Assembly (NCBI GenBank): GCA_905233755.1
Contig: CAJODM010000002.1
Location: forward strand, 1-64,000
Direction of reading: 5' to 3'
DNA length: 64,000 bases
DNA from: an uncultured Ruminococcus sp.
GTDB taxonomy: Bacteria > Bacillota > Clostridia > Oscillospirales > Acutalibacteraceae
The notes under the pieces were generated by a model. It did no database searches. It was not told where the DNA came from and saw nothing but the letters and a program-made list of their open reading frames with translations. Positions within the stretch are counted from its first letter, which is position 1; every line of letters starts with the position of its first letter. Position numbers and translations under genes: made by a program. Below are positions 9,349 to 18,810 of this stretch, piece by piece.

Positions 9349-10176
9349 TCAAGTTTGATTGATGCACATCATCGCCGCCATCGTGCCGCGCTGTCCGCCG
9401 GTCGCCCGATGGCTCCACAACAGGTCGTGTCTGCACTTTGTACACAGATCGCTGAGGACGATGTTCTCCTCTTTCACGCCGACAGAGTGCAGGATCTGCC
9501 GGTTACATTCCTTCAGGTCGATCATATATTTGCCGTCGTCCTTCCCGGTGACGATCACATCGCTATCGAGCCCCATGTTGAGGAACTGCGCCGCTACCGG
9601 TCGGTCGACCTCATAACAGCATCCCCCGATACACGGTCCGATCGCACACACAAGGTCTTCGGGATCGGTGCCGTAGTGCCGGCACATGGTGTCGACGACG
9701 CGGGCTCCAATGCGCGCGACGGTGCCCCGCCATCCCGCGTGGGCAAGCCCGATCGCATGGGTACGCTGATCGACGAAGAACAGCGGTGTACAGTCGGCAT
9801 AGTAGGTGCACAGCGTCACGCCCGGCTCGATGGTGACGAGCGCGTCGACGCTCTCGATATCCTTCTTGCGATAGATACCCACACCCTTATCGGATGAGGT
9901 GCATACCCGCACGAAGGTATGGTGATCCTGAGACGAGGCGACGAGCGAGGTATAGTCGATACCGGCAGCGCGGCACAGATCGCGGTAGTTCTCGGTCACG
10001 CGCTCGTACTCATCGTGATCGAACGACAGATCCATCGGATAGCGCGTTTTTGAGCGCTGTGACAGCTTTGTCGAGAACGCATGGGTGATGAACGGGATCT
10101 CGCTGAGCCGGCGGTACCGCAGAAAGCCCACACCCTCCCTTTGAATGAGGGTCATGGTATCAGATATTAAATCCAT
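9349..10176 (-). CDS. pgeF: Peptidoglycan editing factor PgeF (YfiH/multicopper oxidase-like family)
   Basis: YADCTPLFFVD, GLAHAGWRGTVARI, AIGPCIGGCCYEV. Confidence 0.9.
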   Translation of the reverse strand: MDLISDTMTLIQREGVGFLRYRRLSEIPFITHAFSTKLSQRSKTRYPMDLSFDHDEYERVTENYRDLCRAAGIDYTSLVASSQDHHTFVRVCTSSDKGVGIYRKKDIESVDALVTIEPGVTLCTYYADCTPLFFVDQRTHAIGLAHAGWRGTVARIGARVVDTMCRHYGTDPEDLVCAIGPCIGGCCYEVDRPVAAQFLNMGLDSDVIVTGKDDGKYMIDLKECNRQILHSVGVKEENIVLSDLCTKCRHDLLWSHRATGGQRGTMAAMMCINQT

Positions 10177-10253
10177 GTGAAATCACCGCCTCTATTCTAC
10201 ACTATAATTCTCCTACTTGCAAGAGCGAATTTTTTGTGCTAGAATAGCGGTGG

Positions 10254-10469
10254 GTGATCAAGATGAAGAAACAACTGTTCGGCAACAACATCGCGCCGTC
10301 GTGCGCCTACTGTGCCCATTCCAAGCACGAGGGCAGCTCCCAGTTCTGTGAGGTGAACCGCACGCTGAAGAACGGCCGATGCAAGAAGTTCACCTATAAC
10401 CCCATCATGCGCGCGCCCTACGGCTCTGCGCCGCTGCCCGCCTATGATGAGGAGGAGTTTGTGCTCTAG
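10254..10469 (+). CDS. Small Cys-rich hypothetical protein
   Basis: CAYCAHSKHEGSSQFC...GRCKKFTYNP; four Cys, Zn-ribbon-like spacing. Confidence 0.6.
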   Translation: MIKMKKQLFGNNIAPSCAYCAHSKHEGSSQFCEVNRTLKNGRCKKFTYNPIMRAPYGSAPLPAYDEEEFVL

Positions 10470-10492
10470 CCGTATTTTTCCGGAAAGTGTTC

Positions 10493-10522
10493 GCCGGCGC
10501 AGCTTACTGCTGCGCCGGCTTT
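10493..10522. terminator. Bidirectional-looking terminator between convergent genes
   Basis: Perfect 11-bp stem GCCGGCGCAGC-TTACT-GCTGCGCCGGC, then TTTGT. Confidence 0.7.
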
Positions 10523-10532
10523 GTCATACTCT

Positions 10533-10826
10533 TTATAGGTAGTAGGAGGCGACCTTTCTCAGCCGCGCCTGAGCCGCCTTGATATGGCGGGTGACGGTCG
10601 ACGGTGACAGCCCGAGCCGATGCGCGATCTCGCGCATCGTCATCCCGCCAAAGTAGTACATCGTCAGACAATCGCGCTGGCGGCCGGTCAGCTCGTGCCG
10701 GATCGCACGCTGCAGGATCTTTTTCATCCGTGCGATCTCGCTCTTGTTCGTGCCGCCGCTGTGATAGAGCCGATAGGCGATCAGCTCCTCGTTGCTCTGT
10801 TTGATGCGCACACGGTCATGCCGCAT
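10533..10826 (-). CDS. Sigma-70 region 4-like HTH protein
   Basis: LTGRQRDCLTMYYFGGMTMREIAHRLGLSPSTVTRHIKAAQARLRKV; no sigma region 2. Confidence 0.75.
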   Translation of the reverse strand: MRHDRVRIKQSNEELIAYRLYHSGGTNKSEIARMKKILQRAIRHELTGRQRDCLTMYYFGGMTMREIAHRLGLSPSTVTRHIKAAQARLRKVASYYL

Positions 10827-11034
10827 CTTCCGACTCCTTCTCGGCGCGCTGAGCGAGGTGTTCGGCGGTGCGCATCAGGTCATAGTAGATGGAGCGGTAC
10901 TTCAGGATATCCTCCTGCAGCTGCTTTCGCTCATCCTTCGACGCGTTCTTCAGCATCGCCTTGCGCTTTTCGATCACACCGAAGATACGGCGCGCGTTCT
11001 CATAGTATTCCTCAGCCCATTCTAAGTAGTTCAT
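10816..11034 (-). CDS. Small coiled-coil hypothetical protein
   Basis: 72 aa, predicted helical; overlaps start of the sigma4-like gene by 11 nt. Confidence 0.6.
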   Translation of the reverse strand: MNYLEWAEEYYENARRIFGVIEKRKAMLKNASKDERKQLQEDILKYRSIYYDLMRTAEHLAQRAEKESEDAA

Positions 11035-11232
11035 ATTCGGTTGTTCTTCCTTTCAACTGGCCTTCATTCGGGCACACGGGGCGCATGCCTATCTTGTTAT
11101 CGACGTATTCACAGAGCATGGGGCAGCTCAGAAAGCGAGGGGAAACACCCGCTTCTGTCTTATATTATAGCATCCTTTCGCCCATATAGCAAGAGAAATT
11201 AGAAAATTTGTTCGAAAAAACTATACTATTTA

Positions 11233-11269
11233 AGGCAATACCCCCCGGCAAGGGCGGTATTGCCTTTTT
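11233..11269. terminator. Terminator-like hairpin
   Basis: GGCAATACC...GGTATTGCC followed by TTTTT. Confidence 0.65.
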
Positions 11270-11308
11270 GACATTATAAGAAACTGCTCGTTTCTTATAA
11301 TGTCAAAA
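11266..11308. repeat. Perfect 18-bp inverted repeat with 7-nt loop
   Basis: TTTTGACATTATAAGAAA-CTGCTCG-TTTCTTATAATGTCAAAA. Confidence 0.95.
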
Positions 11309-11405
11309 GATTTATATGCCCACCGATTTTGCTGAAGCAATAATCGGTGATGGCTATACGAAATGCGCGCAAAGCGCGCTGTCTTGGTGAACGCTTATGC
11401 GCTCC

Positions 11406-11957
11406 TTATGTTCTCTTTTCCACACGTTTGAGCAGCGGCCGCATCAGGTAGATGACAGCCGCCTGTACCGCGCCGAACGGCACGAGCACCGCGCTGCGAT
11501 ACAGCAGCAGCGTCGGGTATGCGATCCCCATCAGCCCGCTGAGCACCAGCGTGTTCAGCGGCAGCGTACACAGCACGAGTACCGCCGCCTGTGCGAGGAT
11601 GATCCGCCGCAGCGTCAGCTCGGCGTGATACAGCACCGCGCCGTAGATCATGCCCTCGATGATACAGCATACCGTGATCCCCGGGGTGATTGAGAACGCC
11701 GTCGGGTTGGAGAGGATGATAGATAGGATGTCACCCGCGCCGCCGACGATCCCCGCGCATACCGGCCCATACAGGTAGGCGACGATGACGACGGGGATGA
11801 ACGACAGCCCGATCTTGACGAACGGCACGACCGCGAGCGTAAAGTTCGCGAAGATCCCGAGCACCACCCTTACTGCGAGCATCATCGCACATACTGCGAT
11901 CGTCCGAATATCGGCAAGCTTTCGGGACGAATCGGCAAATTTTCTGAGAATTGGCAT
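11406..11957 (-). CDS. folT: Folate family ECF transporter S component (FolT-like)
   Basis: Multi-TM; ECF S-component pattern (FVKIGLSFIPVVIVAYLYGPVCAGIVGGAGDIL, FSITPGITVC); THF riboswitch upstream. Confidence 0.85.
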   Translation of the reverse strand: MPILRKFADSSRKLADIRTIAVCAMMLAVRVVLGIFANFTLAVVPFVKIGLSFIPVVIVAYLYGPVCAGIVGGAGDILSIILSNPTAFSITPGITVCCIIEGMIYGAVLYHAELTLRRIILAQAAVLVLCTLPLNTLVLSGLMGIAYPTLLLYRSAVLVPFGAVQAAVIYLMRPLLKRVEKRT

Positions 11958-11962
11958 AAAAA

Positions 11963-11991
11963 ACCTCCTTACCGTTATTACATAAGGAGGT
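11963..11991 (-). promoter_or_regulatory. SD-sequestering hairpin (riboswitch expression platform)
   Basis: Minus strand ACCTCCTTA-TGTAATAACGG-TAAGGAGGT, then TTTTTATG; 9-bp perfect stem containing the folT SD. Confidence 0.8.
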
Positions 11992-12006
11992 GATTTCCGT
12001 ATGTAA

Positions 12007-12098
12007 CAGCGGGATGCAGAGGATATACCGCGCGATCTCGCTTCGTCCCGCGGTCAACTCCCCGTACCGCGGTCACTTAACGCATATCCTCTTACTCT
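12007..12098 (-). ncRNA. Tetrahydrofolate (THF/folE-type) riboswitch
   Basis: Minus strand AGAGTAAGAGGATATGCGTTAAGTGACCGCGG...CCGCGGGACGAAGCGAGATCGCGCGGTATATCCTCTGCATCCCGCT; hallmarks GCGTTAAGTG, CGAAGCGA, GCGCGGT, TGCATCC. Confidence 0.88.
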
Positions 12099-12123
12099 GT
12101 TCTTTACATAATGGTGTCAGAGC

Positions 12124-12957
12124 TCACAGCTCCGGCAGTTGATCAATGTTGAGTTCCGACAGGTCATGATGCGGCACCTGCAACTCCTTCGGCGGCAGCG
12201 TCATATAGTCCCCGAACGCCATCGAGAGATAGGTGTCATATCCCTGCGGCAGCGGCAGCTGCAGCCCCTCGAACGTGTGATATACCGCTTTGTCAAACGC
12301 TTCCTGCGGGTATCGGTTGAGCATATAGTGGGGACCGGCATACAGCTCGGTGCAGTAGGCGTGGGTATCGAACCGATAGCGGCTCAGCCGCTTCTCTGCG
12401 CGGCGGAATATCCGTGTCCGCGCCTTTCTGCTTGGTATGAGCGAGAGCATCAGTCGCCCGATGATCTCCACCGCTTTGCCGTGGTTGACCGGTACGACCT
12501 CGGTCGCATACAGCGAGTAGACCATCGCGTCCAGATACTGCCTGTACCGCCTCAGCCGACCGTCGGGACATCCGTCCAGCGGAAAGATATCGGTCACGAT
12601 CCCGCGCGGGATATCGAGGTCCTTCTGGTTCTCCTTGACAAGATGCACCGAGGTATCCACGAGGGTCGCAAAGGGGTTGTGGGTAACGGTCTTGCCGTCG
12701 GGCCACAGCATCCTAAACCGCTCGTCATCGCGCCAGATCCTGAGCATCCGGCGATAGTCGTTGCGCGGCATGATCACGTCGATATCGTCGTCCCACGGGA
12801 TGAACCCGCCATGGCGCAGCGCGCCGATGACGCACCCGCCCAGCAGAAAGTATGTCAGCCCGTTTTCGCGGCAGAAGCGATCGAAGTACACGATGGAGTC
12901 GAGCTCCTTCTTCTGCAGCCGACGAAGCACATCGGGTGTCAGGTTCAGTGTGCTCAT
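12124..12957 (-). CDS. LicD family phosphotransferase
   Basis: YFLLGGCVIGALRHGGFIPWDDDIDVIMPRNDY; ATGA overlap with upstream GT2. Confidence 0.92.
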   Translation of the reverse strand: MSTLNLTPDVLRRLQKKELDSIVYFDRFCRENGLTYFLLGGCVIGALRHGGFIPWDDDIDVIMPRNDYRRMLRIWRDDERFRMLWPDGKTVTHNPFATLVDTSVHLVKENQKDLDIPRGIVTDIFPLDGCPDGRLRRYRQYLDAMVYSLYATEVVPVNHGKAVEIIGRLMLSLIPSRKARTRIFRRAEKRLSRYRFDTHAYCTELYAGPHYMLNRYPQEAFDKAVYHTFEGLQLPLPQGYDTYLSMAFGDYMTLPPKELQVPHHDLSELNIDQLPEL

Positions 12958-14048
12958 ATGACCTCGACTTCCTCGCCGTCGTGGTTCTCGGTGTTGTTGA
13001 TGACGGCGTCCTTGACCTGCTCGATCCGCTCGAGCGCAGCAGTACCGAGCGACTTCTTCCAGCGGCGCAGCTTGACAAGCCCGACGAGCGTGCCCGCGCC
13101 ATAGGAGTAGTGCAGCACGGGGAAGAGGAACGGCAGGAGTAGGAACAGCGGGTTCAAGCTCTTGTTGAGGATGAACGCGCCGACCGTGTTGACAAAGTTG
13201 AACATCATGTACATCGCCATGATGACGGCGAAGAACACCGGCTGACCGGCGAGCGCCCATATCAGGATGCTCGCGACCGTCGCCAGCAGGAACACGAACG
13301 GGATGAAGTGAAAGTAGCTCAGGCACTTCGGGCATACGCCGAGCGTCAGCCCGACCCAGTAGCCGTTGCCGTACTTCTGACGGATCATGGAGCCGAGCGT
13401 GCTCCTGGTATGCTGGAACGATAGGATCTCGGGACAGCAGCACAGCTTATATCCCGCCTCTCGGATGCGATAGTGCAGCTCGTTGTCCTCGGTGCGGCCG
13501 AGGTCCTCGTTGAACCCGCCGACCGTCGCGAACACCTCGCGGCGATACGCAGCATGAAAGAGACTGTCGTGATATTCCTTGCGCGCGGCGGGACGGCGAT
13601 AGTCCGCCACCGACGAGCCGAACAGCGACTCCTCCGCGGCGAGCAGCGTCTTGGTCCAGAGGTTGGGGTTGGCGATGGTGTTGGGTCTGCCGCCGCCGAC
13701 GATATCCTCGCCCTCCTTGATGTTGAACACGTTGCGCGAGACGAACTGGCGCGGGATCTTCGAGTGGGCGTCCACGCGGATGATGATATCACCCTTGGCA
13801 TGCTCGATCGCCACGTTCCACGCGGTCGCCTGGTTCTTGTGCGGGGCGGTATAGATGCTGACATTGCGAAACCCGTTGTCCGTCTCCTTGAACTCCTCCA
13901 TGATCTCGCGGGTGCGGTCGGTGGAGCTCGAGTCGATCATGATGATCTCGATCTTGTCATGTGGATAGTTCTGATCACGAAAGTCGCGCAGCAGTCCGTT
14001 GAGGACGCTCTCCTCGTTATAGGCGATGGTGCATAGGGAAACGATCAT
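12954..14048 (-). CDS. Glycosyltransferase family 2 (ExoA-like, C-terminal TM)
   Basis: MIVSLCTIAYNEESVLNGLLRDFRDQNYP...IIMIDSSSTDRT...IRVDAHSKIPRQFV. Confidence 0.92.
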   Translation of the reverse strand: MIVSLCTIAYNEESVLNGLLRDFRDQNYPHDKIEIIMIDSSSTDRTREIMEEFKETDNGFRNVSIYTAPHKNQATAWNVAIEHAKGDIIIRVDAHSKIPRQFVSRNVFNIKEGEDIVGGGRPNTIANPNLWTKTLLAAEESLFGSSVADYRRPAARKEYHDSLFHAAYRREVFATVGGFNEDLGRTEDNELHYRIREAGYKLCCCPEILSFQHTRSTLGSMIRQKYGNGYWVGLTLGVCPKCLSYFHFIPFVFLLATVASILIWALAGQPVFFAVIMAMYMMFNFVNTVGAFILNKSLNPLFLLLPFLFPVLHYSYGAGTLVGLVKLRRWKKSLGTAALERIEQVKDAVINNTENHDGEEVEVI

Positions 14049-14833
14049 ACGCGCATATTCCTTTCAAATTGTGCCTTCGTCAGCCACTTGCAAGAGGTAG
14101 CGAAGGACGCCGACAGATAGGGTATGACATAGAGCATCGGCAGCACCGCGATACACAGCAGCAGCCACGGGATGAAGCTCAGCAGCAGCTGTACCGGCTT
14201 GTTGCCGGCGCTGTTCGCTACCTCGCGGTTATAGGCGAATATCTCCCGCACGCTCATGTAATCATAGTCGTTATACAGCGCATACACCGCAAAGTAGCGG
14301 AACCCCCACATCACCGTGAGGAACACGCTGCATATAACTAGGATGAACATATACAGCCGATAGGTCGGTGTATCATAGAAGTGCTCGAACACGTTGACGC
14401 TGAGGATATAGTAGATGACCGGCGGCAGCGACGCCACAAGAGCCGGCACCAGCATCCGCACCGTCAGCGACAGGTTCAGCCGCAGCGCGCGGCCGTACCG
14501 CCCCTTGTGAAAGCAGTAGAACAGGTCGGCGGGATCGAACCGCTCGCCCGATACCGACGCGCGCCGATACATCCGCTCGTATCCGATGAACACCGGCGAG
14601 CACAGATAGACGGCGCCGATCCCGACCGGCAGCCCCACGGAATAGATGATGATGTCGGTGACCTCGTCGCTCATACCCTCGCACGTCATCATGATGAGCA
14701 GCGAGCTGACGCTCGTGAGCGTATCATAGATGACGAACACAAAGCTTATCATCAACAGCCCCACCAGCGCTGCGACATAGTTGTGCTGCAGCAGCTCTCT
14801 GCCTTGTTTTCTGATTATCTTCTCGGCTGACAC
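14045..14833 (-). CDS. Multi-TM membrane protein, DUF975-like
   Basis: Several TM helices; RMYRRASVSGERFDPADLFYCFHKGRYGRAL; likely GTG start. Confidence 0.6.
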   Translation of the reverse strand: MSAEKIIRKQGRELLQHNYVAALVGLLMISFVFVIYDTLTSVSSLLIMMTCEGMSDEVTDIIIYSVGLPVGIGAVYLCSPVFIGYERMYRRASVSGERFDPADLFYCFHKGRYGRALRLNLSLTVRMLVPALVASLPPVIYYILSVNVFEHFYDTPTYRLYMFILVICSVFLTVMWGFRYFAVYALYNDYDYMSVREIFAYNREVANSAGNKPVQLLLSFIPWLLLCIAVLPMLYVIPYLSASFATSCKWLTKAQFERNMRV

Positions 14834-14837
14834 GGTA

Positions 14838-16196
14838 TCATCCCTTGGTATATAGGTTATACATGCTCTGAAGACAGATCTTTGCGTGCTCAAAGAACTT
14901 GTCCACGCTCATGTTCTCGTTGGCGTTGTGGATGTTGCACTGCTCGCCCTTGAAGATCGGCCCGAACGCAACGCCCTTGCCGCCGAGCTTGCGGGCATAG
15001 GTGCCCCCGCCGGTAGCATACAGTTCGGGACGCTCGCCGGTGACGGCCTCATACGATTCGCTCAGTAGCCGAATGATTTCGGCGTTCTCATCCATGTTCA
15101 GCGGCGGCAGATGTTCGAGCAGCTTGACGTGGATATGCTCGCGCTCGGCGGTCTTGCGGATCTTCTCATAGATCGCTCCGCCGTCGGCGGTGACCGGATA
15201 GCGGATGTCGATCGTAGCGGTGGCATAGCCGTCGTCGATATGCACCGTGCCGACGTTCACCGTCAGCGGCCCCGACTCGCGGTCGCGGCACCGGATGCCC
15301 AGCATCACGCCGTCGGTTTCCAGCCCGATATAGCTGCTGATGAACGCCGGTATCGACCCCAGCGAGTCGAACGTGAAGTTAGAGGTCAGCAGGTCGATCA
15401 GCGCGGTCGCCGCGTTCATACCCTTGTGCGGTTCCATCGCGTGGGCGGCCTCCCCGCGGGAGAGCACCATCATCCCGTCGATGGTATAGTAGAACTCGAA
15501 CGAGCCCTTCTTCGCATCGGCGAGTCGCGCAAGCTGGTGATCCTCGTTCTCCGAGCAGTCGAGCAGCGCATACGCCGTGTCCGGCACCGCGTTGGTCACC
15601 TTGCCCGAGTGCAGCTGGGTGAGGGTGGTGCCGTCGTGGGTGTCTGCATACAGCTCGAGCTGCATGATCCCCTTCTCTCTGATACAGATGCCGTATTCCG
15701 AGTCCGGCGAGAACGATAGTTCCGGCATCGGCTCATGCTCAAAGTACAGGTCCATATCCGCCATCCCGCGCTCCTCGCTCGTGCCGTAGATGGCGCGGAT
15801 AGTGTTCTTGCCCTGTATGCCGCTCTCCTTGAGCGCGCGCAGACAGTACAGGGTGATCAGCGCGGCGCCCTTGTCGTCGGCGATCCCGCGGCCGAACATC
15901 TTGCCGTCGCCGACCGACAGCTCGAACGGCAGCGTGTCCCAGTTGTTGCCCGCGGGCACAACGTCCAGGTGCGACAGCACGCCGCACAGCTTTCCGCCCT
16001 GCCCGAGCTCGGCATGGCCGGCGATCCCGTCGATGTTCTTGACAGCAAGCCCAAAGCTCTCTGCCTTGTCGAGCATCCATTCGAGTGCGCGGGTACACGG
16101 CTCCTGTATCCCCGACACCGATTCGATCGCCATCAGCTCGGTCAGATCGGCGATGATATCTTCTTTATATTCCAGTATTTTGTCACCGAAGCTCAT
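14838..16196 (-). CDS. Sapep-family M20 metallopeptidase
   Basis: GVLSHLDVVPAGNNWDTLPFEL, MFGRGIADDKGAALITLYCLRALK, YGTSEERGMADM, ATGGGTYAR. Confidence 0.9.
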   Translation of the reverse strand: MSFGDKILEYKEDIIADLTELMAIESVSGIQEPCTRALEWMLDKAESFGLAVKNIDGIAGHAELGQGGKLCGVLSHLDVVPAGNNWDTLPFELSVGDGKMFGRGIADDKGAALITLYCLRALKESGIQGKNTIRAIYGTSEERGMADMDLYFEHEPMPELSFSPDSEYGICIREKGIMQLELYADTHDGTTLTQLHSGKVTNAVPDTAYALLDCSENEDHQLARLADAKKGSFEFYYTIDGMMVLSRGEAAHAMEPHKGMNAATALIDLLTSNFTFDSLGSIPAFISSYIGLETDGVMLGIRCRDRESGPLTVNVGTVHIDDGYATATIDIRYPVTADGGAIYEKIRKTAEREHIHVKLLEHLPPLNMDENAEIIRLLSESYEAVTGERPELYATGGGTYARKLGGKGVAFGPIFKGEQCNIHNANENMSVDKFFEHAKICLQSMYNLYTKG

Positions 16197-18646
16197 GATT
16201 GTTCCTCCGCCTTTGTGTTCTGTTTTACGCGGTATTTTCTGCGGGTCTTGGGGCCCCTGAGTCCTTTGTAGATGATGCAGTAGAAGGCAAGCAGCACCCA
16301 TGCTCCCGCCGAGATGATGATCCCCGTTGTCAGCATCGGGGTCCTGTAGGTGAATTCGATCTCGCTTTTGATGTCGGCGTCGACCTTCACCGCCATGAAC
16401 CCGGTGTTGACGATCTCGATATCGACCGGCTCGCCGTTGACGGTGGCGGACCATCCCTTCTCATACGGCACCGAGAAGAACAGCAGGTTCGTCTTGCCGC
16501 CGGTGTTGTCGAACACCGCCTCGAACCCTTCGTTCGTGTACTCAAAGCTCTCACAGCTATGCGCCCGCCGCGCCCCGCAGTCGGCATAGTACGCCTGCTC
16601 GGTATATTCGTACGGAGAGCCGTCGTTATTGTAGTCGTCCTGAGAGTTGACGACGATCTGCATCCCGTCCTCATACCCGATGATATCACGGTACTTCTCC
16701 ATCTGATCGACAGACAGGACCATCGTCTTGAGGAGCACCAGATGTCTGATATCGTCGCTAAGGTCCAGGTACGTCGGCTCGGTCATAAAGTCGTCATACG
16801 TGAACCCCATCGGGATATAGCAGTCGTTCTCATAGACATGATAGCCGGATGCGGTGCCGATATAGGTGTATCCCGGCATCGCCGTCTCGCCCGAGGAGAC
16901 GAATCCCTTTTTGCTCGCGTTGTCGAACAGGTACTTGACCGACAGCAGCGACCGGATCCCGTACAGCTTCTCGGTCGGGTTCGAGATCACGTCGCGCGTA
17001 GCGCCGAGCTTGCTGTAGAACTCCATCACCGACGAGGGTACGATGCTGTGGAACGCCTGGATAGTCGGGGTGTTCCAGTACATCCCCAGGTTCTCGAGCG
17101 TCATATAGTAGTCCGACCGGACGACGTCGATATCCTCCATCCACAGCTCCTTGCCATAGGTGAACGCCTTGTCGGTGAGCAGGGGATCGTCATATTCGGA
17201 TATGCTCTTACCTACAAACAGGTAGATCTCGCTGTACCCGATACAGAACGCGCACAGCGCGATACAGGTGTAGCGGACGAACCTATCCTTGTCCTTTTTG
17301 AAGAACCGGTACAGAAGATATGTCGCCACGAGCCCCACTACCGCTATCGCAACGAACCCCCAGAACCGACCTTTCTCTTCCATGAGCCCGATCCCGTACA
17401 CGTTGCCGTCATCCGACTCGTACTTTATCTGGGGCATCAGCCCGATGACAACGGCAAGCACACCGGTGATGATCGCCGTCGCTCTAAACCCGTGTCCAAA
17501 GTCACATTCGCGGATATCGTCGAGCGATACGACCGTCATCAGCGCCATGACGAGCGTCAGCATATAGAACCACCGCATGTAGAACACCGAGTTGAGCGCC
17601 TGAAAGATGCTGTTGAGGATCGGCACCGCCGCCATGACCGCGAGCACGATGAACATCCTGCGCGATACGCTGCGTTTCTTTCTCAGATAAGCGATGACAT
17701 AGGTCATAGAGAACATCGGGATATACGCCGCGACGGACGCCCACTTGGCCGAGGAGTCGGGCGTGAAGTTCACCCGCGCCGGGATATCGGCGGGGAAGAA
17801 CAGCGAGACGAGTATCTGCATATACCGCTGTACAGGATCGTACAGCACCCCGTCCCATCCGATAGCAAACTCTGTCAGCCGATAGTTGCCGGTGATCGCC
17901 GCGATCGACGGCAGCAGCAGCGCCGCCGACAGACATACGCCGATGATACACTCGATTGAGAGCAGCACAAACTCCTTTAGCTTGAAGCGATAGGAGCGTG
18001 ACACGAGCTTGATGACATAGTAGATGGCGCAGAACACCACCTGCCCGAAGAAGAAGTAGTAGTTCACCGTAGCGGCAGCGCCGACGCACAGCGCGACCAC
18101 ACCCCGCCGCCGGTTATAGTGGAACTCGTCTATCGCCGCCAGCAGCAGCGGAAAGACGATCATCGCCTCATGAAAGTGAAAGAAGAAGATGTTATAGACC
18201 GAGAACCCCGAGAACGCATACAGCAGCCCGCCGATCACCGCGAACCTACGATCGCTGACATAGCGTCTCAGGAAGATATACGCCGTCAGCGAGCAGCACC
18301 CGAGCTTGAGGATGAGCAGCGGTCCGATGGCATAGGCGACCCATTCGGACTTTAGCAGCAGCGTCAGGTAGAAGAACGGCGACCCCAGCAGGTAGAAGCT
18401 GTATGACCCGACGAAGTTCGCCCCAAGGTCGGTCAGATGGCTCCATCCGGTGTTTCCCGAGAGGATGGCGTCATGCGCCAGCCGGTAGAAGGGGATCTGC
18501 TGGGTGTTGAAGTCGCCGTAGTACAGGAAGTACCCCTTGTCGACGATCATGATCGGCACCACGACGACAGCCGCCGCCAAAAGCCCCAGAAGGAACGCGA
18601 TGATACCGTAGTTTTTCTTGGTGTTGATGCGGTTTTGCAGTACCAA
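16193..18646 (-). CDS. YfhO family membrane protein
   Basis: Polytopic N-terminus (GYFLYYGDFNTQQIPFYRLAHDAI), C-terminal NLLFFSVPYEKGWSATVNGEPV; start uncertain (TTG after AGGAGG). Confidence 0.88.
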   Translation of the reverse strand: MVLQNRINTKKNYGIIAFLLGLLAAAVVVVPIMIVDKGYFLYYGDFNTQQIPFYRLAHDAILSGNTGWSHLTDLGANFVGSYSFYLLGSPFFYLTLLLKSEWVAYAIGPLLILKLGCCSLTAYIFLRRYVSDRRFAVIGGLLYAFSGFSVYNIFFFHFHEAMIVFPLLLAAIDEFHYNRRRGVVALCVGAAATVNYYFFFGQVVFCAIYYVIKLVSRSYRFKLKEFVLLSIECIIGVCLSAALLLPSIAAITGNYRLTEFAIGWDGVLYDPVQRYMQILVSLFFPADIPARVNFTPDSSAKWASVAAYIPMFSMTYVIAYLRKKRSVSRRMFIVLAVMAAVPILNSIFQALNSVFYMRWFYMLTLVMALMTVVSLDDIRECDFGHGFRATAIITGVLAVVIGLMPQIKYESDDGNVYGIGLMEEKGRFWGFVAIAVVGLVATYLLYRFFKKDKDRFVRYTCIALCAFCIGYSEIYLFVGKSISEYDDPLLTDKAFTYGKELWMEDIDVVRSDYYMTLENLGMYWNTPTIQAFHSIVPSSVMEFYSKLGATRDVISNPTEKLYGIRSLLSVKYLFDNASKKGFVSSGETAMPGYTYIGTASGYHVYENDCYIPMGFTYDDFMTEPTYLDLSDDIRHLVLLKTMVLSVDQMEKYRDIIGYEDGMQIVVNSQDDYNNDGSPYEYTEQAYYADCGARRAHSCESFEYTNEGFEAVFDNTGGKTNLLFFSVPYEKGWSATVNGEPVDIEIVNTGFMAVKVDADIKSEIEFTYRTPMLTTGIIISAGAWVLLAFYCIIYKGLRGPKTRRKYRVKQNTKAEEQS

Positions 18647-18810
18647 ACCACGCCCTCCTTTCGAAAAAAGCTTTACCTGAGCAGATTTTTGTGCTATTAT
18701 AACCAATATAGTATAACACAAGAAAATGCAAATTGCACGAAAAATTTGAAAAATATGTAAAAAAACCTGTTTTCTTCAAGAAAGATCAGCCGGGAAAGGG
18801 AAGTGGTAGG

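Noticed and set aside
11266-11308. Possible promoter in the 18-bp palindrome (TTGACA and TATAAT)
   Set aside because: The hexamers are separated by 22 nt on either strand, too far for a standard SigA promoter.
13385-13864. 159-aa Arg/Ser-rich ORF inside the GT2 gene
   Set aside because: Alternate frame of a GC-rich gene, low-complexity composition, no domain.
16199-17959. 586-aa plus-strand ORF antisense to the YfhO gene
   Set aside because: Antisense mirror frame, low-complexity charged composition, no SD or domain.
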